A DNA stretch of 64,000 bases from Branchipolynoe longqiensis (GCA_030323885.1 CM059203.1:3162001-3226000), one strand, 5' to 3'; shown: positions 20,537 to 31,967, counted from the stretch's first letter. Notes: generated by a model from the letters alone, not told the origin. A program made the numbers and translations.

Positions 20537-20600
20537 ACACTTGAACAACATTTTTTTATTGCAGAACCTCAAAACCATTGGACTTTGCAACTTTAATCAA
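20537..20600 (+). mobile_element. right-end fragment of the TTAA MITE family
   Basis: CTCAAAACCATTGGACTTTGC and AACTTTAAT match the right terminus of M7 and M9. The remainder is missing. Confidence 0.6.
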
Positions 20601-20814
20601 ATTTGATACTTGATCCTGCCTCCTTGTTGTTGCTAGGAATGGGAAAAACACCGACCCGTTGATCCGCCTTGGTGTCTGGCATGATATACCCTCATATGTT
20701 GCTAGGGCGGAGAACTCCACTCACTCAGGTGGGCACTGACTGTTCAGTGTTTGCATATTTTGAATCTGACTGTTGTTCCGTTGGAAGGAATTATTCATGA
20801 CCCTGTCTAGGCGG

Positions 20815-21350
20815 TTTGGTGGGGAGTAGGGTTGTGTTGGTGGGGTGTGAGAGTGGGGTGTGGGAGTGTGGGAGTGTGGGTGGGGTGGAAGTGGGCGTGT
20901 TGGAGTGTGGGTGTTGGAGTGTGGGTGGGATGGAAGTGGGTGTAGGTGGTGTGGGTGTAGGTAATGTGAGTGTGAGTGTTGGAGTGTGTGTGGGATGGCA
21001 GTGGGTGTGGGTGGGGTGTGTGTAGGTGGTGTGGGAGGGTGTGTGGATGTGGTGTGGATGTGAGTGGGTTGGTGTTGGTAGGTGTGAGTGGGGGTGGTGT
21101 GGGGGTGAATGGGGGTGGTGGTGTGAGTGGGCAGGGTTTGAGTGTGTGGGTGGTGTGTGGATATGAGTGGTGTCTGTGTGGGTGTGTGGTGTGGATGTGA
21201 GTGGGTTGGTGTTGGTGGGTGTTAGTGGGGGTGGTGTGGGTGTGGATGTGAGTGGGTGGTGTTTGACTGGGTGGTGTGTGGGTGGTATGTGGATATAAGT
21301 GGGTTGGTGTTGGTGGGTGTGAGTGGGGGTGGTGGGGGTGTGTATGGGTA
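20815..21350. repeat. GT-rich minisatellite, block 1
   Basis: GTGTGGGTGGTGTGTGGATATGAGTGGGTTGGTGTTGGTGGGTGTGAGTGG-like units of about 30-60 bp. The same repeat resumes at 21,965 after a 600-bp non-repetitive insert. Confidence 0.9.
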
Positions 21351-21964
21351 TGATAGATACTGGGTTGTTTGTAACGTTACGACGGTTACCGGTTGCAGAA
21401 CTGCAACATTATAGAGAGGCTCCGATAAATCGGCCCAATCTTTGGTTGAAGAATAATCTTCTGGTGGGGCGGTGGGGCGGTTGTAGAAGCTGGGGGATGT
21501 CTTTACAATGATTAAACAATGAGTCGTTGGGGCTGTCCAGAATCTCCGGTCCGGCGGTAGCACAGCACTTGTATCCAGCAGACAGCAGCAAGGGTTTCCG
21601 AGGAAGGGCGGATAAAGATGGGTCCAGCGGCTCCAGCAACGAGAAGAAAGCAAGAGAAACCTAAAGGTAAAGGGCCCCACCCAAGCACACAACTCCCTTG
21701 GTCAGGGAGAGAAGTAAGCCTGGGAGGAAAAAAAAGGGTAGAGTATAGGAAAGAGAAATGAGGAGAGTTGAGTCAAAGGACCGTGTCTATTTGCTCGATG
21801 GCGACCATCCAGCGAGCCAAAGACACGGACAGAGTAAGGGTAGAAAGTGAAATGCTGGTGGGCTCTCCCTCCTTGAACTCTTTTCAGACATATCAACGAG
21901 GAAGGAGCAAGGCCAGCGGAGAGGAGATAGAGAGAGCTGTGGACGAAGTGCGGTCCGGATAGCA
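21351..21964. other. non-repetitive island between two GT-rich blocks
   Basis: Mixed-composition sequence without family resemblance to other parts of the window. Short frames exist on both strands (for example 21,768-21,962 plus, 65 codons), but none shows a domain I can name. It could be an insertion into the minisatellite or a low-copy host sequence, including an exon. I saw no clear splice-bounded frame. Confidence 0.45.
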
Positions 21965-22315
21965 AGTGTGTATGGGTATGGGTATGGGTGTGAGTGGGCG
22001 GTGTTTGGGTGTGTGGTGTGTGGGTGGTGTGTGGATATGAGTGGGTGGGTGTTGGTGGGTGTGAGTGGAGTGGTGTGGGTGTGAATGGGTGTGGATGTGA
22101 GTGTGCGGGGTGTGGTGTGTGTGTGTGGTGTGTGGATATGAGTGGTGTGTGTGGTATGGCTATGAGTGGGTGGCTATTGGTGGGTTTGAGTGTGTGGTGT
22201 GTGGGTGGTGGGTGGATATGAGTGGGTTGTGTGTGTGTGTGTGTGGTGTGGATATGAGTGGGTGGGTGTTGGTGGGTGTTGGTCGGTGTGAGTGGGTGGG
22301 TATGGGTGATGGTGG
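21965..22315. repeat. GT-rich minisatellite, block 2
   Basis: Same units as 20,815-21,350 (GTGTGGATATGAGTGGGTGG, GTTGGTGGGTGTGAGTGG), ending at GATGGTGGTAGAGATGATGG. Confidence 0.9.
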
Positions 22316-22735
22316 TAGAGATGATGGAGTTATCCTAACCGATATTAAATCAAGTAATAGAACTTGAAGTTTATAAAGTTCACTGGCATCTATTTCGGTT
22401 TTCACAGAAAAATAAAAAAGTTAAAATATCCTTAAAGTAACTATTTAAAATAGAAATTACTTCAAGCAAAAATAAAGTTGATTATAATAATCAAAGTGAT
22501 GCATTGGAATGACAGTATCAGCACTCTGATAAATGATATATTCAGATGGATACAATTTAAATAAAATATAAAACTGTTCAACAAAAATCTCCATATGGCA
22601 AGCATGCTTGGCAACCTCACTGACGTCAGTCACGTGTTCTGACGTCATCGCGTCTCGGCCATTACTCACTGTCAACCTTGCGTTGGGCGGGCAGGGTGGT
22701 AAGTCTCTTTGTCTGATTACATAGTGTCACTTTTG
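22316..22735. other. AT-rich spacer, no feature recognised
   Basis: Unremarkable AT-rich sequence. At 22,618-22,650 there are three TGACGT(C/T) words. I see no gene. Confidence 0.45.
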
Positions 22736-22754
22736 TGACACGGAAACCAAAAGT

Positions 22755-24290
22755 AAACGCATTCCAAATAATAGCTGAAAGCGTTCTAAATAATAGTTGA
22801 AAGCATTCCAAATAATAGCTGAAAGCGTTCTAAATAATAGTTGAAAGCATTCCAAATAATAGCTGAAAGCATTCCAAATAATAGCAGAAAGGATTCCAAA
22901 TAATAGCTGAAAGCATTCCAAATAATAGCTGAAAGCATTCCAAATAATAGCTGAAAGCATTCCAAATAATAGCAGAAAGCATTCCAAATAATAGCAGAAA
23001 GCATTCCAAATAATAGCTGAAAGCATTCCAAATAATAGCAGAAAGCATTCCAAATAATAGCTGAAAGCATTCCAAATAATAGCAGAAAACATTCCAAATA
23101 ATAGCAGAAAGCATTCCAAATAATAGCAGAAAGCATTCCAAATAATAGCAGAAAGCATTCCAAATAATAGCAGAAAGCATTCCAAATAATAGCTGAAAGC
23201 ATTCCAAATAATAGCAGAAAACATTCCAAATAATAGCAGAAAGCATTCCAAATAATAGCTGAAAGCATTCCAAATAATAGCAGAAAGCATTCCAAATAAT
23301 AGCAGAAAGCATTCCAAATAATAGCAGAAAGCATTCCAAATAATAGCAGAAAACATTCCAAATAATAGCAGAAAGCATTCCAAATAATAGCAGAAAGCAT
23401 TCCAAATAATAGCTGAAAGCATTCCAAATAATAGCAGAAAGCATTCCAAATAATAGCAGAAAACATTCCAAATAATAGCAGAAAGCATTCCAAATAATAG
23501 CAGAAAGCATTCCAAATAATAGCAGAAAGCATTCCAAATAATAGCAGAAAGCATTCCAAATAATAGCAGAAAACATTCCAAATAATAGCAGAAAGCATTC
23601 CAAATAATAGCAGAAAGCATTCCAAATAATAGCAGAAAGCATTCCAAATAATAGCAGAAAGCATTCCAAATAATAGCAGAAAGCATTCCAAATAATAGCA
23701 GAAAGCATTCCAAATAATAGCAGAAAGCATTCCAAATAATAGCAGAAAGCATTCCAAATAATAGCAGAAAGCATTCCAAATAATAGCAGAAAACATTCCA
23801 AATAATAGCAGAAAGCATTCCAAATAATAGCAGAAAACATTCCAAATAATAGCAGAAAGCATTCCAAATAATAGCAGAAAACATTCCAAATAATAGCAGA
23901 AAGCATTCCAAATAATAGCAGAAAGCATTCCAAATAATAGCAGAAAGCATTCCAAATAATAGCAGAAAGCATTCAAAATAATAGCAGAAAGCATTCCAAA
24001 TAATAGCAGAAAGCATTCCAAATAATAGCAGAAACATTCCAAATAATAGCAGAAACATTCCAAAGCATTCCAAATAATAGCAGAAAGCATTCCAAATAAT
24101 AGCAGAAAGCATTCCAAATAATAGCAGAAAGCATTCCAAATAATAGCAGAAAGCATTCCAACTAATAGGAGAAAGCATTCCAAATAATAGGAGAAAGCAT
24201 TCCAAATAATAGCTGAAAGCATTCCAAATAATAGCAGAAAGCATTCCAAATAATAGCTGAAAGCATTCCAAATAATGGCAGAATTCATTC
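22755..24290. repeat. 22-bp satellite, about 69 copies
   Basis: Unit AGCATTCCAAATAATAGCAGAA. Variants are CAGAA versus CTGAA (CTGAA is concentrated in the first about 500 bp and the last units), AGCATTCC versus AACATTCC, and short deletion units at about 24,030-24,070. The unit is not a multiple of three and its complement lacks stops, so all three minus frames stay open for up to about 1.5 kb with a 22-residue period. This is a satellite, not a gene. Confidence 0.97.
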
Positions 24291-24310
24291 TCGTATGAAG
24301 GTTTACAGTC

Positions 24311-24641
24311 CGTTGGTTGTTAGAGTTTTATGTCCTGGCAACATCTAAGGTCATATCAGGACGGGTACAGACTTGTGACAGTACGCACTCATGCCGATTT
24401 GATAGTGCTGCCCAACTGGGAAAACAGGCCACCGGCACCATGACCCAATATCCCACTCAGTCACATTATCCTGACACTGAGCCAACCAGTCCTTGCCCTA
24501 TCCTATTAATGCTGAGCGCTAGGCTAGGTAGTGACTAGTATCAATTTTTATAAGTCAATGGTTTGACTCGGCTGGGATTCGGAACTCCCAACCTTCCGCA
24601 CAGGAGGTCTGCACTCTACCGATTCGGCCACCGCGTTCAGT
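24311..24641 (-). mobile_element. SINE-A copy, subtype II
   Basis: Full-length reverse copy from GTTGTTAGAGTTTTATGTCC to GATTCGGCCACCGCGTTCAG. It separates the 22-bp satellite from a single unexpanded unit of the same sequence at 24,643-24,700. Confidence 0.9.
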
Positions 24642-24642
24642 G

Positions 24643-24703
24643 GAATCGAAAGTAAAAACATTCTAAATAATAGCAGAATCCATACCTGTATGAAGGTTTA
24701 CAT
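24643..24703. repeat. single unexpanded unit of the 22-bp satellite with both flanks
   Basis: GAATCGAAAGTAAAAACATT, CTAAATAATAGCAGAATCC, then TGTATGAAGGTTTACAT. The array has the same left flank (GGAAACCAAAAGTAAACGCATT at about 22,742) and right flank (CGTATGAAGGTTTACAG at about 24,290), with about 69 units between them instead of one. Confidence 0.8.
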
Positions 24704-25232
24704 ATTGTGCACATGTCACAGCCTAACTTAATTTAATTCTTTTCATTTTCACTTTTTGATTTTGATCTCATACTAATTGAGAAATCTGCTAAGATTAACC
24801 ATATAGCATCCATCCATACCATCATTTTACTATTTTTAGTACATATCCTTAACGTCATTTTAACACACAACAAATTCAAACAAGATTGTATTGATTGCAG
24901 TCACATGAAAAAAGTTAGAAAAAAAACCCGTTTGGGTAGATGCATGGCGTCGATATTCAAATTTTCGTATTTTCACTTTAGCACAGAATCATATAAGTAG
25001 CATATTTTGGATACATTTTGTGGGATAGATTAAATACATGTAGTATTACTAACATATGTAATACACAGAACCAACAATCGCTATTTCACTTACTATCCCC
25101 TAAAAAAGAGGCAACGTCAATAACAATGTAACGTGGAAACCAAATAGGTAGTACACAGTCTCTCAGAACAAAATTGTACTGAATTAGCTCGAAGATTGCA
25201 GCCTCCAGACAGACTCTCTCCCTCCTCATCTT
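24704..25232. other. AT-rich spacer, no feature recognised
   Basis: No repeat family, open frame or RNA gene that I can support. Confidence 0.45.
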
Positions 25233-25517
25233 TGACCAGACAGGATGACCGAATGAGTTGAGTGTCCATCTTCCATTTTGGTAGATTGTGGGATTCTGGT
25301 CAAGTCAAACCCTGGTCGAGTCAAACCAATGACTTCAAAATTAATACTTGTCGCTTCCTAGCCAGGCGCTTGGCATTATTAGGATAGGGCAAGGACTGGT
25401 TGGCTCAGTGTCTATATAATGTGACTGAGTGGGGTATCAGGTTATTATGCTGGCAGCCTGGTCTCCCATAAAGTCGCCATGAGTGTGCACTGTCACAAGT
25501 CGGTACCCGTCCTGATG
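25233..25517 (+). mobile_element. SINE-A copy, subtype I, 3' truncated
   Basis: GACCAGACAGGATGACCGAATG head, a local duplication of GGTCAAGTCAAACC / GGTCGAGTCAAACC, and a body to GTACCCGTCCTGATG. The terminal AAC-rich tail is missing. Confidence 0.85.
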
Positions 25518-25940
25518 TAAAGTCTACGTCTCGAATCTGTGGTTGTGTAGGCAGGCTAATTAATACAGACAAAGAGAAAGAAGAGTATAAAGTGTGAAAG
25601 AAGAGAGAGAATCAAGCCCTTTGGTTAATTATTTATATGTTACATGGATTCAGTGTAGAGTATCGCCCCACCCTTTTCCCCCTATGGGAAACAAGCATTC
25701 TTAGCTCTACCAATAGGGATCCAGCATTCCTGGTCCCCATGGTTACCAGTGATCTGCCCACCACCACCAAGCTGTGTGGCCACCACCTGCCTTGAGCCTG
25801 AGTGTGGTGATCCTGACTAGCAGAGGGGGGAGGGGGTATGCTCTGAGTGCCCCTTACACACAGCCCTGCCAGCACCACTATGTCTATTTACATCTCACTC
25901 AGGCACCACCAACACCTACATATACACACACATGCACCTG

Positions 25941-26237
25941 GGCCGCGTTCAGGGTCCGTCTCGGAGGTGCCTCGGCGACGGGCCTGACATCACGCTAGTC
26001 TGAACGGATTTAGCTGTTGGCCGCCTTGAAAATGACGGCCATTTGCAATGGACAAGCTGGGCTGTAATTGGCTGAAAGCACTGAATGCGGCGGCCATTTT
26101 CGAGGCGCTTTTCATCTCCAGTCTGAAAAGAGAGGCGTCTCCGAGACGTTGCCGAGACGCACTCTGAATGGTATTAGGCCAAAAAGCATCGCCGAGACGT
26201 CTCAAGGGCGCCTCCGAGACGGACCCTGAACGCGGCC
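25941..26237. mobile_element. M6: short MITE with long GC-rich terminal inverted repeats
   Basis: The left end GGCCGCGTTCAGGGTCCGTC and the right end GACGGACCCTGAACGCGGCC are perfect inverse copies, and the match extends to about 30 bp. CTG flanks both sides (25,938-25,940 and 26,238-26,240). The interior (297 bp total) contains repeated CGCCGAGACG / TCTCGGAG words and a near-palindromic middle. No coding capacity; the superfamily is uncertain. Confidence 0.85.
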
Positions 26238-26635
26238 CTGGTCACATATACCCGATCAGTAATAGAACATTTGCATTCCCCCACCAATGCATTAAATCGG
26301 AATACTTTACACTGATATGACCGTAGATGTTGCCAGGACACAACACTCCAACAACCACCCAACCTTCGTCATCTGTTAGTGATCCTGCATATATATTCTC
26401 TGTTAATCAATGGTGAAACCGACCACCTGCATTGGAATCAATGCATTATTGACGGCTTAAATTAAATCGATTAGTTTAATAATCACTTTTGATCACGGCT
26501 CCACTTCCGGTTCCGCCCCGCTGCCATTATTTGTTTGCTGCGAGTGCGTAGGTGGAATATTGCGGTGAATTGAACTCCGACCGTCTATGTTCGATTCATC
26601 ATCATCATTGTCATCATCAATCCTTTAATTGTGCG

Positions 26636-26765
26636 GGTCCTGGTCCTGGCAGCCTGGTCTCCCAGTGGGGCAGCACGATAAAGTTGCCATGAGTGCGCAC
26701 TGTCACAAGTCGGTACCCGTCCTGATATGACGTTAGATGTTGCCAGGATGTAAAACCCCAAAACA
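26636..26765 (+). mobile_element. SINE-A 3' fragment
   Basis: GCAGCCTGGTCTCCCAGTGG to GATGTTGCCAGGATGTAAAA plus AACAAACAACAACAAACG, followed by (CGGCAAA)n at 26,780-26,810. No head. Confidence 0.85.
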
Positions 26766-26867
26766 AACAACAACAAACGTCAAACGCCAAACGGCAAACG
26801 GCAAACGGCAGCTTTCTGAGAAATGTGGAGGGTCGAATGACGTTCGTAATAATTAGAAATAACGCCG

Positions 26868-27345
26868 TGCGCCTACAGTGTAACCTCGTTCCTTGACATT
26901 TACTAAATCCTACAGTGTAACCTCGTTCATTGACATTTACTACGTCCTACAGTGTAACCTCGTTCATTGACATTTACTACGTCCTACAGTGTAACCTCCT
27001 TCATTGACATTCACTACGTCCCACAGTGTAACCTCGTTCATTGACATTTACTAAATCCTACAGTGTAACCTCGTTCCTTGACATTTACTAAATCCTACAG
27101 TGTAACCTCGTTCATTGACATTTACTACGTCCTACAGTGTAACCTCGTTCATTGACATTCACTACGTCCCACAGTGTAACCTCGTTCCTTGACATTTACT
27201 ACGTCCTACAGTGTAACCTCGTTCATTGGCATTTACTACATCCTACAGTGTAACCTCGTTCATTGACATTTACTACGTCCTACAGTGTAATCTCGTTCAT
27301 TGACATTTACTACGTCTTACAGTGTAACCTCGTTCATTAACATTG
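26868..27345. repeat. 37-bp satellite, about 13 copies
   Basis: Unit CCTACAGTGTAACCTCGTTC + ATTGACATTTACTACGT. Sub-variants (ACTAAATCC versus ACTACGTCC, CCTTG versus CATTG, CCCACAG versus CCTACAG) recur in runs, suggesting multi-unit duplication. The last unit degenerates at 27,340. Confidence 0.95.
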
Positions 27346-27504
27346 AATCTGTGAATTCTAAGGTGGACGTAGTAAAATGTTGCGAAAGAGGTGAGAAAAT
27401 GAAACGATTGCTATAACAATGTTGCACTTCCAAACAAATGTACTTCAAGTTCAAACAAACTAAGGGTTCGGACGCTAGCTCCGGAATAGCGACAAGTGTA
27501 GCTT

Positions 27505-28194
27505 CGAATGTTTGCGCTCTCTCGCTTTCTGTCTCGCGCTCTCTTGCTCTCTTTCTTGCTCTCTCATGCTCTCATGCTCTCTCGCTGTCTCTCATGCTCT
27601 CTCTCACTCCCTCTCGCTCTCTCTCACGCGCTCTCTCGTGCTCTCACGCTCTCTCGCTGTCTCTCACTCTCTCTCATGCTCTCTCATGCGCTCTCTCGCG
27701 CTCTCTCACTCTCTCGCTCTCTCTCTCACTCTCTCTCACTCTCTTCACTCTCTCTCACTCTCTTTACTCTCTCATGCTCTCCCTCACTCTCTCATGCTCT
27801 CCCTCACTCTCTCTCTCGCTCTCTCTCGCTCTCTCGTTCTCTCTCGCGCTATCATGCTCTCTCATGCTCTCCCTCTCTCACTCTCTTTCGCTCTTTCTCG
27901 CTCTCTCTCGCTCTTTCTCACTCTCTCTTGCCAATTCTCGCTCCCTCTCTTGCTCTCTCTCGCTCTCCCTCTCGCTCACGCTCTCTCGCTCTCTTTCTCA
28001 GTCTCCCTCGCACTCTCCCTCTGTTGCTCTCTCTTCTCTCTTGCTCTCTCCCACTCTCTTTCTCGCTCTCTTTCCCGCTCTCTTTCTCGCTCTCTTTCTC
28101 CTCCTTCTCTCTCACTCTCCTTCTTGCTCTCACTCTATTTTGCTCTCGCTCTCACGCTCTCTTTCTCTCTCTCCGCTCTCTCTCTCACTGGTGA
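27505..28194. repeat. (CTCTCG/CTCTCA)n pyrimidine array
   Basis: CTCTCTCGCTCTC-type hexamer and tetramer mixture over about 690 bp. All three plus frames are open (Ser/Leu/Arg rich). It grades directly into a GT-rich satellite at 28,195, so pyrimidine and GT arrays abut. Confidence 0.95.
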
Positions 28195-29800
28195 GTGTAG
28201 GTGTGGGTGTGAGTGTAGGTGTATATTGTACAGTGGGGTGTGTGGTGAGTGTGTGGGTAGGTGTGCGTGTACATTGCAGTGGGTTGTGTACTGAGTTTGT
28301 CCGTGTGTGTGTGGGTGGGTGTGTATGTATAGTACAGTGGGTTGTGTGGTGTGTGTGAGTTAGTATGCGTATATATACTAGTGCAGTGGGTTGTGTACTG
28401 AGTTTGTCCGTGTGTGTGTATGTGTATAGTACAGTGGGTTGTGTGGTGTGTGTGGGTTAGTATGTGTATATATACTAGTGCAGTGGGTTGTGTACTGAGT
28501 TTGTCTGTGTGTGTGGGGGTGTATGTGTATAGTACAGTGGGCTGTGTGGTGTGTGTGTGTTAGTATGGGTATATATACAAGTGCAGTGGGTTGTGTACTC
28601 AGTTTGTCCGTGTGTGTGTGGGTGTGTGTGTAGTACAGTGGGGTGTGTGGTGTGTGTGGGTTAGTATGTGTATATATACTAGTGCAGTGGGTTGTGTACT
28701 GAGTTTGTCCATGTGTGTGGGTGTGTTTGTATAGTACAGTGGGTTGTGTGGTGTGTGTGTGGGTTAGTATGGGTATATATACTAGTGCAGTGGGTTGTGT
28801 ACTGAGTTTGTCCGTGTGTGTGTATGTGTATAGTACAGTGGGTTGTGTGGTGTGTGTGGGTTAGTATGTGTATATATACTAGTGCAGTGGGTTGTGTACT
28901 GAGTTTGTCTGTGTGTGTGTGGGTGTATGTGTATAGTACAGTGGGTTGTGTGGTGTGTGTGGTTAGTATGTGTATATATACTAGTGCAGTGGGTTGTGTA
29001 CTGAGTTTGTCCGTGTGTGTGTGGGTGTATGTGTATAGTACAGTGGGTTGTGTGGTGTGTGTGGGTTAGTATGTGTATATATACTAGTGCAGTGGGTTGT
29101 GTACTGAGTCTGTCCGTGTGTGTGTGTGTGGGTGTGTGTATAGTACAGTGGGTTGTGTGGTGTGTGTGGGTTAGTATGTGTATATATACTAGTGCAGTGG
29201 GTTGTGTACTGAGTTTTTATGTGTGTGTGGGGGTGTATGTGTATAGTACAGTGGGCTGTGTGGTGTGTGTGTGTTAGTATGGGTATATATACAAGTGCAG
29301 TGGGTTGTGCACTCAGTTTGTCCGTGTGTGTGTGGGTGTGTGTGTAGTACAGTGGGGTGTGTGGTGTGTGTGGGTTAGTATGTGTATATATACTAGTGCA
29401 GTGGGTTGTGTACTGAGTTTGTCCGTGTGTGTGTGGGTGTGTGTATAGTACAGTGGGTTGTGTGGTGTGTGTGTGGGTTAGTATGGGTATATATACTAGT
29501 GCAGTGGGTTGTGTACTGAGTTTGTCCGTGTGTGTGTATGTGTATAGTACAGTGGGTTGTGTAGTGTGTGTGGGTTAGTATGTGTATATATACTAGTGCA
29601 GTGGGTTGTATACTGAGGTTGTCTGTGTGTGTGGGTGTATGTGTATAGTACAGTGGGTTGTGTGGTGTGTGTGGGTTAGTATGGGTATATATACTAGTGC
29701 AGTGGGTTGTGTACTGAGTCTGTCCATGTCCGTGTGTATGTCTGTGTGGCTATGTGGGTGTAGGTACAGAGTACAGTGCAATGAGTTGTGTACAGAGTCT
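28195..29800. repeat. ~100-bp GT-rich satellite, about 14 copies
   Basis: Each unit contains AGTGCAGTGGGTTGTGTACTG, AGTTTGTCCGTGTGTGTG, GTATAGTACAGTGGGTTGTG and TTAGTATGTGTATATATACT. Successive GTGCAGTGGG starts are about 98-103 bp apart (for example 28,381, 28,479, 28,581, 28,682). Variation is mainly in the (GT)n stretch. Confidence 0.95.
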
Positions 29801-29979
29801 GTCCATGTCCATGTGTGTGTGGGTGGGTGCGGGTGGGGGTGTTTTTTCCCAGGGCCCGGATGCAGATCGATATTCCCAGGCATGGCGGCTGGTCACGTGG
29901 TCCATCCGGGGCTCGTGAGAGTTCCAGCGAGAGGTGCTCCGCGGTTCTATAGCAACCAACAAGCAGAATAAAATATAAA

Positions 29980-30490
29980 CCCACTTAGGCGCCCGATAAA
30001 AAGTATGCATATACATCTGTTTTATTTCCCTGTAAAAGAAATCCACTGAGCACCCCATAAAAAATAAATGCATATTCATCTGTTTTATTTTGTTTGAATA
30101 AAAACCACACACTCCACCAGGTAATGAATATGCATGTGTATTTATTTTTCTTTTCCAGTAAATTAAATCCACTTAGCACCCCAGATGCATATACACATAT
30201 ATTTCTTTTATTTCCCTTGGGAAAAAAAGCCTCTTTGCATCTATTTGTGTTTTATTTCTTTAAAAAAACTAACCAAAATAATGCTAATTGTATTTTCTTT
30301 GTAAAAACACTTAGCATCCAAAATATCCATCTAATTTATTTTATTTCAGCTTTTTTTTAATGTATCCCCCCATATAAAACAAAATGCATAAATATTTGTT
30401 TTCTATTCCTTGAAACACATTTAGCATCCATAGAATATTTGCATGCATTTAATTTTATTTCCCTTTTTAAAGAACATTTGCCACCCCATT
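29980..30490. repeat. degenerate ~65-80-bp repeat, about seven copies
   Basis: Units combine CACTTAGCA(C/T)CC, ATGCATAT(A/T)CATCTGTTTTAT and TTTCCCTGTAAAA-like blocks. Identity falls from left to right until the units are barely recognisable at 30,480. Confidence 0.75.
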
Positions 30491-30650
30491 AGATCATCAT
30501 CATCATCATCATGCTGTCGGTCGTGATGCGACAAAGACTGCTTTCATTACTTGATTGCTGCTCTCAATTTAGCTCTCTGCTGTGAGAGTGATGTCCATGA
30601 GTCAGTTTTAATGTCTCTCAGCTTCAGGTTTCTATTGATGGTATGTTTAG
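30491..30650 (-). pseudogene. LINE 3' end, second copy of the 8.5-kb family
   Basis: On the minus strand, 30,642 to 30,547 encodes the final residues of the same LINE ORF (KLRDIKTDSWTSLSQQR before the stop). The same 3'UTR follows (GAAAGCAGTCTTTGTCGCAT), ending in a perfect (ATG)n tail (complement (CAT)n at 30,494-30,512). It is truncated about 100 bp from the stop on the 5' side. Confidence 0.85.
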
Positions 30651-31636
30651 ACATATTTGGTTTCTTCCGCTATAATAATACAATAAATATATTAAATAAA
30701 TTATTGCTATTTGGCAATTTAAAATATGTTCCTTCATTTACTTTAACAAAATTGTAAATAGACACTGTGCATCAGTGTGTGCCTGTGTTGTTTCCCCCAG
30801 AAACAAAGTTAATAATTAAGTGAGATTTTGTCTCCTAGAAACATATCGAAGCAATATGGGGGACCCTGGCATGTTATCTTAGATTAAACCTGCAAATGAT
30901 AAGTTCTTCTTGATTAAAAAGCCCCCATAAAAATCAAGCAAGCATATAATTTCACATTTCTTATTATTTTCAGAGGAGAAATATACTTTCTATATTTTAG
31001 TGGGCAGGTTAGGGTGGTTTATATAATAGTTTGTATTTTTATCACAATATTGTCCTTTTGATCTCATATTATTGGAGTTTTTTTGTATCACATTTTCCAT
31101 GTTTTCTCGAATCTGCCGATTAATAAAAGGTAACATTTTTATAATTAAAAACAATAGAGGCAAGAACAGAAAAATGCATTTATTATTGCCATAATATTTT
31201 CGAGTGAAATAATTACTTTATTTGATGAAAAAGACCCGATGAGTTTGAAATATATACCTGCCTATTAATAAGAAAAATATGGATATTTAATAAACAAAAT
31301 AAAATACACAAACATTTAAACTGGATAGAATTCATGGAAATATATTAAAGGAATAGACATAAATTACTCACACAGCAAACATTACTATTAAGAAAACCCA
31401 CTAGCCAAAATAGAAATATTTGCATAATCTACCTCTTTTCCCTTCTTTTAAAATTTGTTCTTTCTTTAAATCACCCCCTTCATATCCCACCAAAAAAAAA
31501 GAGTTGTATTTCCTTGTCACAATAAATAAGCTTGGCTTTGTTTTTCATCGGTAACTAATATTGGTCCAATTTCTATAATTTACAAGGTGTGACTGTAGAA
31601 CTATTCTAACTGCTACACACGTGAACCCTGCTGACT
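30651..31636. other. AT-rich spacer, no feature recognised
   Basis: About 1 kb of A/T-rich sequence with many short A/T runs and no open frame above background. I see no gene or repeat family here. Confidence 0.5.
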
Positions 31637-31967
31637 TGTTTGTTTGTTGTTGTTTTATGTCCTAGCAACATCTAAGGTCATATCAGGATGGGTACTGACT
31701 TGTGACAGTGCACACTCATGGTGACTTCAGAGTGCTGCCCCATTGGGAAATCAGGCCACCTGCACCATGACCTGATATCCCACTCAGTCACATTATCCTG
31801 ACACTGAGCTAACGAGTCCTTGCCCTATCCTATTAATGCCAAGCGCTAGGCTAGGAAGCGACAAGTATCAATTTTGTACGTCATTGGTTTGACTCGACCG
31901 GGAACCCAACTCCCGACCTTCCACACGTGAGGCCCAGGGCTCTACCGATTAGGCCACCGCACCCGGT
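31637..31967 (-). mobile_element. SINE-A copy, subtype II
   Basis: Full length, with tail TTTGTTTGTTGTTGTTTTATG at the left, and GGCCACCGCACCCGGT closing the head. Confidence 0.92.

Noticed and set aside
22742..24290. CRISPR-like regular repeats
   Set aside because: The units are contiguous with no unique spacers, and the genome is eukaryotic. The same holds for the 37-bp array at 26.9-27.3 kb and the 35-bp array at 44.9-45.5 kb.
27438..28358. 306-codon Ser/Leu/Arg-rich frame with signal-peptide-like look
   Set aside because: It reads through a (CTCTCG)n array and into the GT satellite; hydrophobicity is a composition effect.
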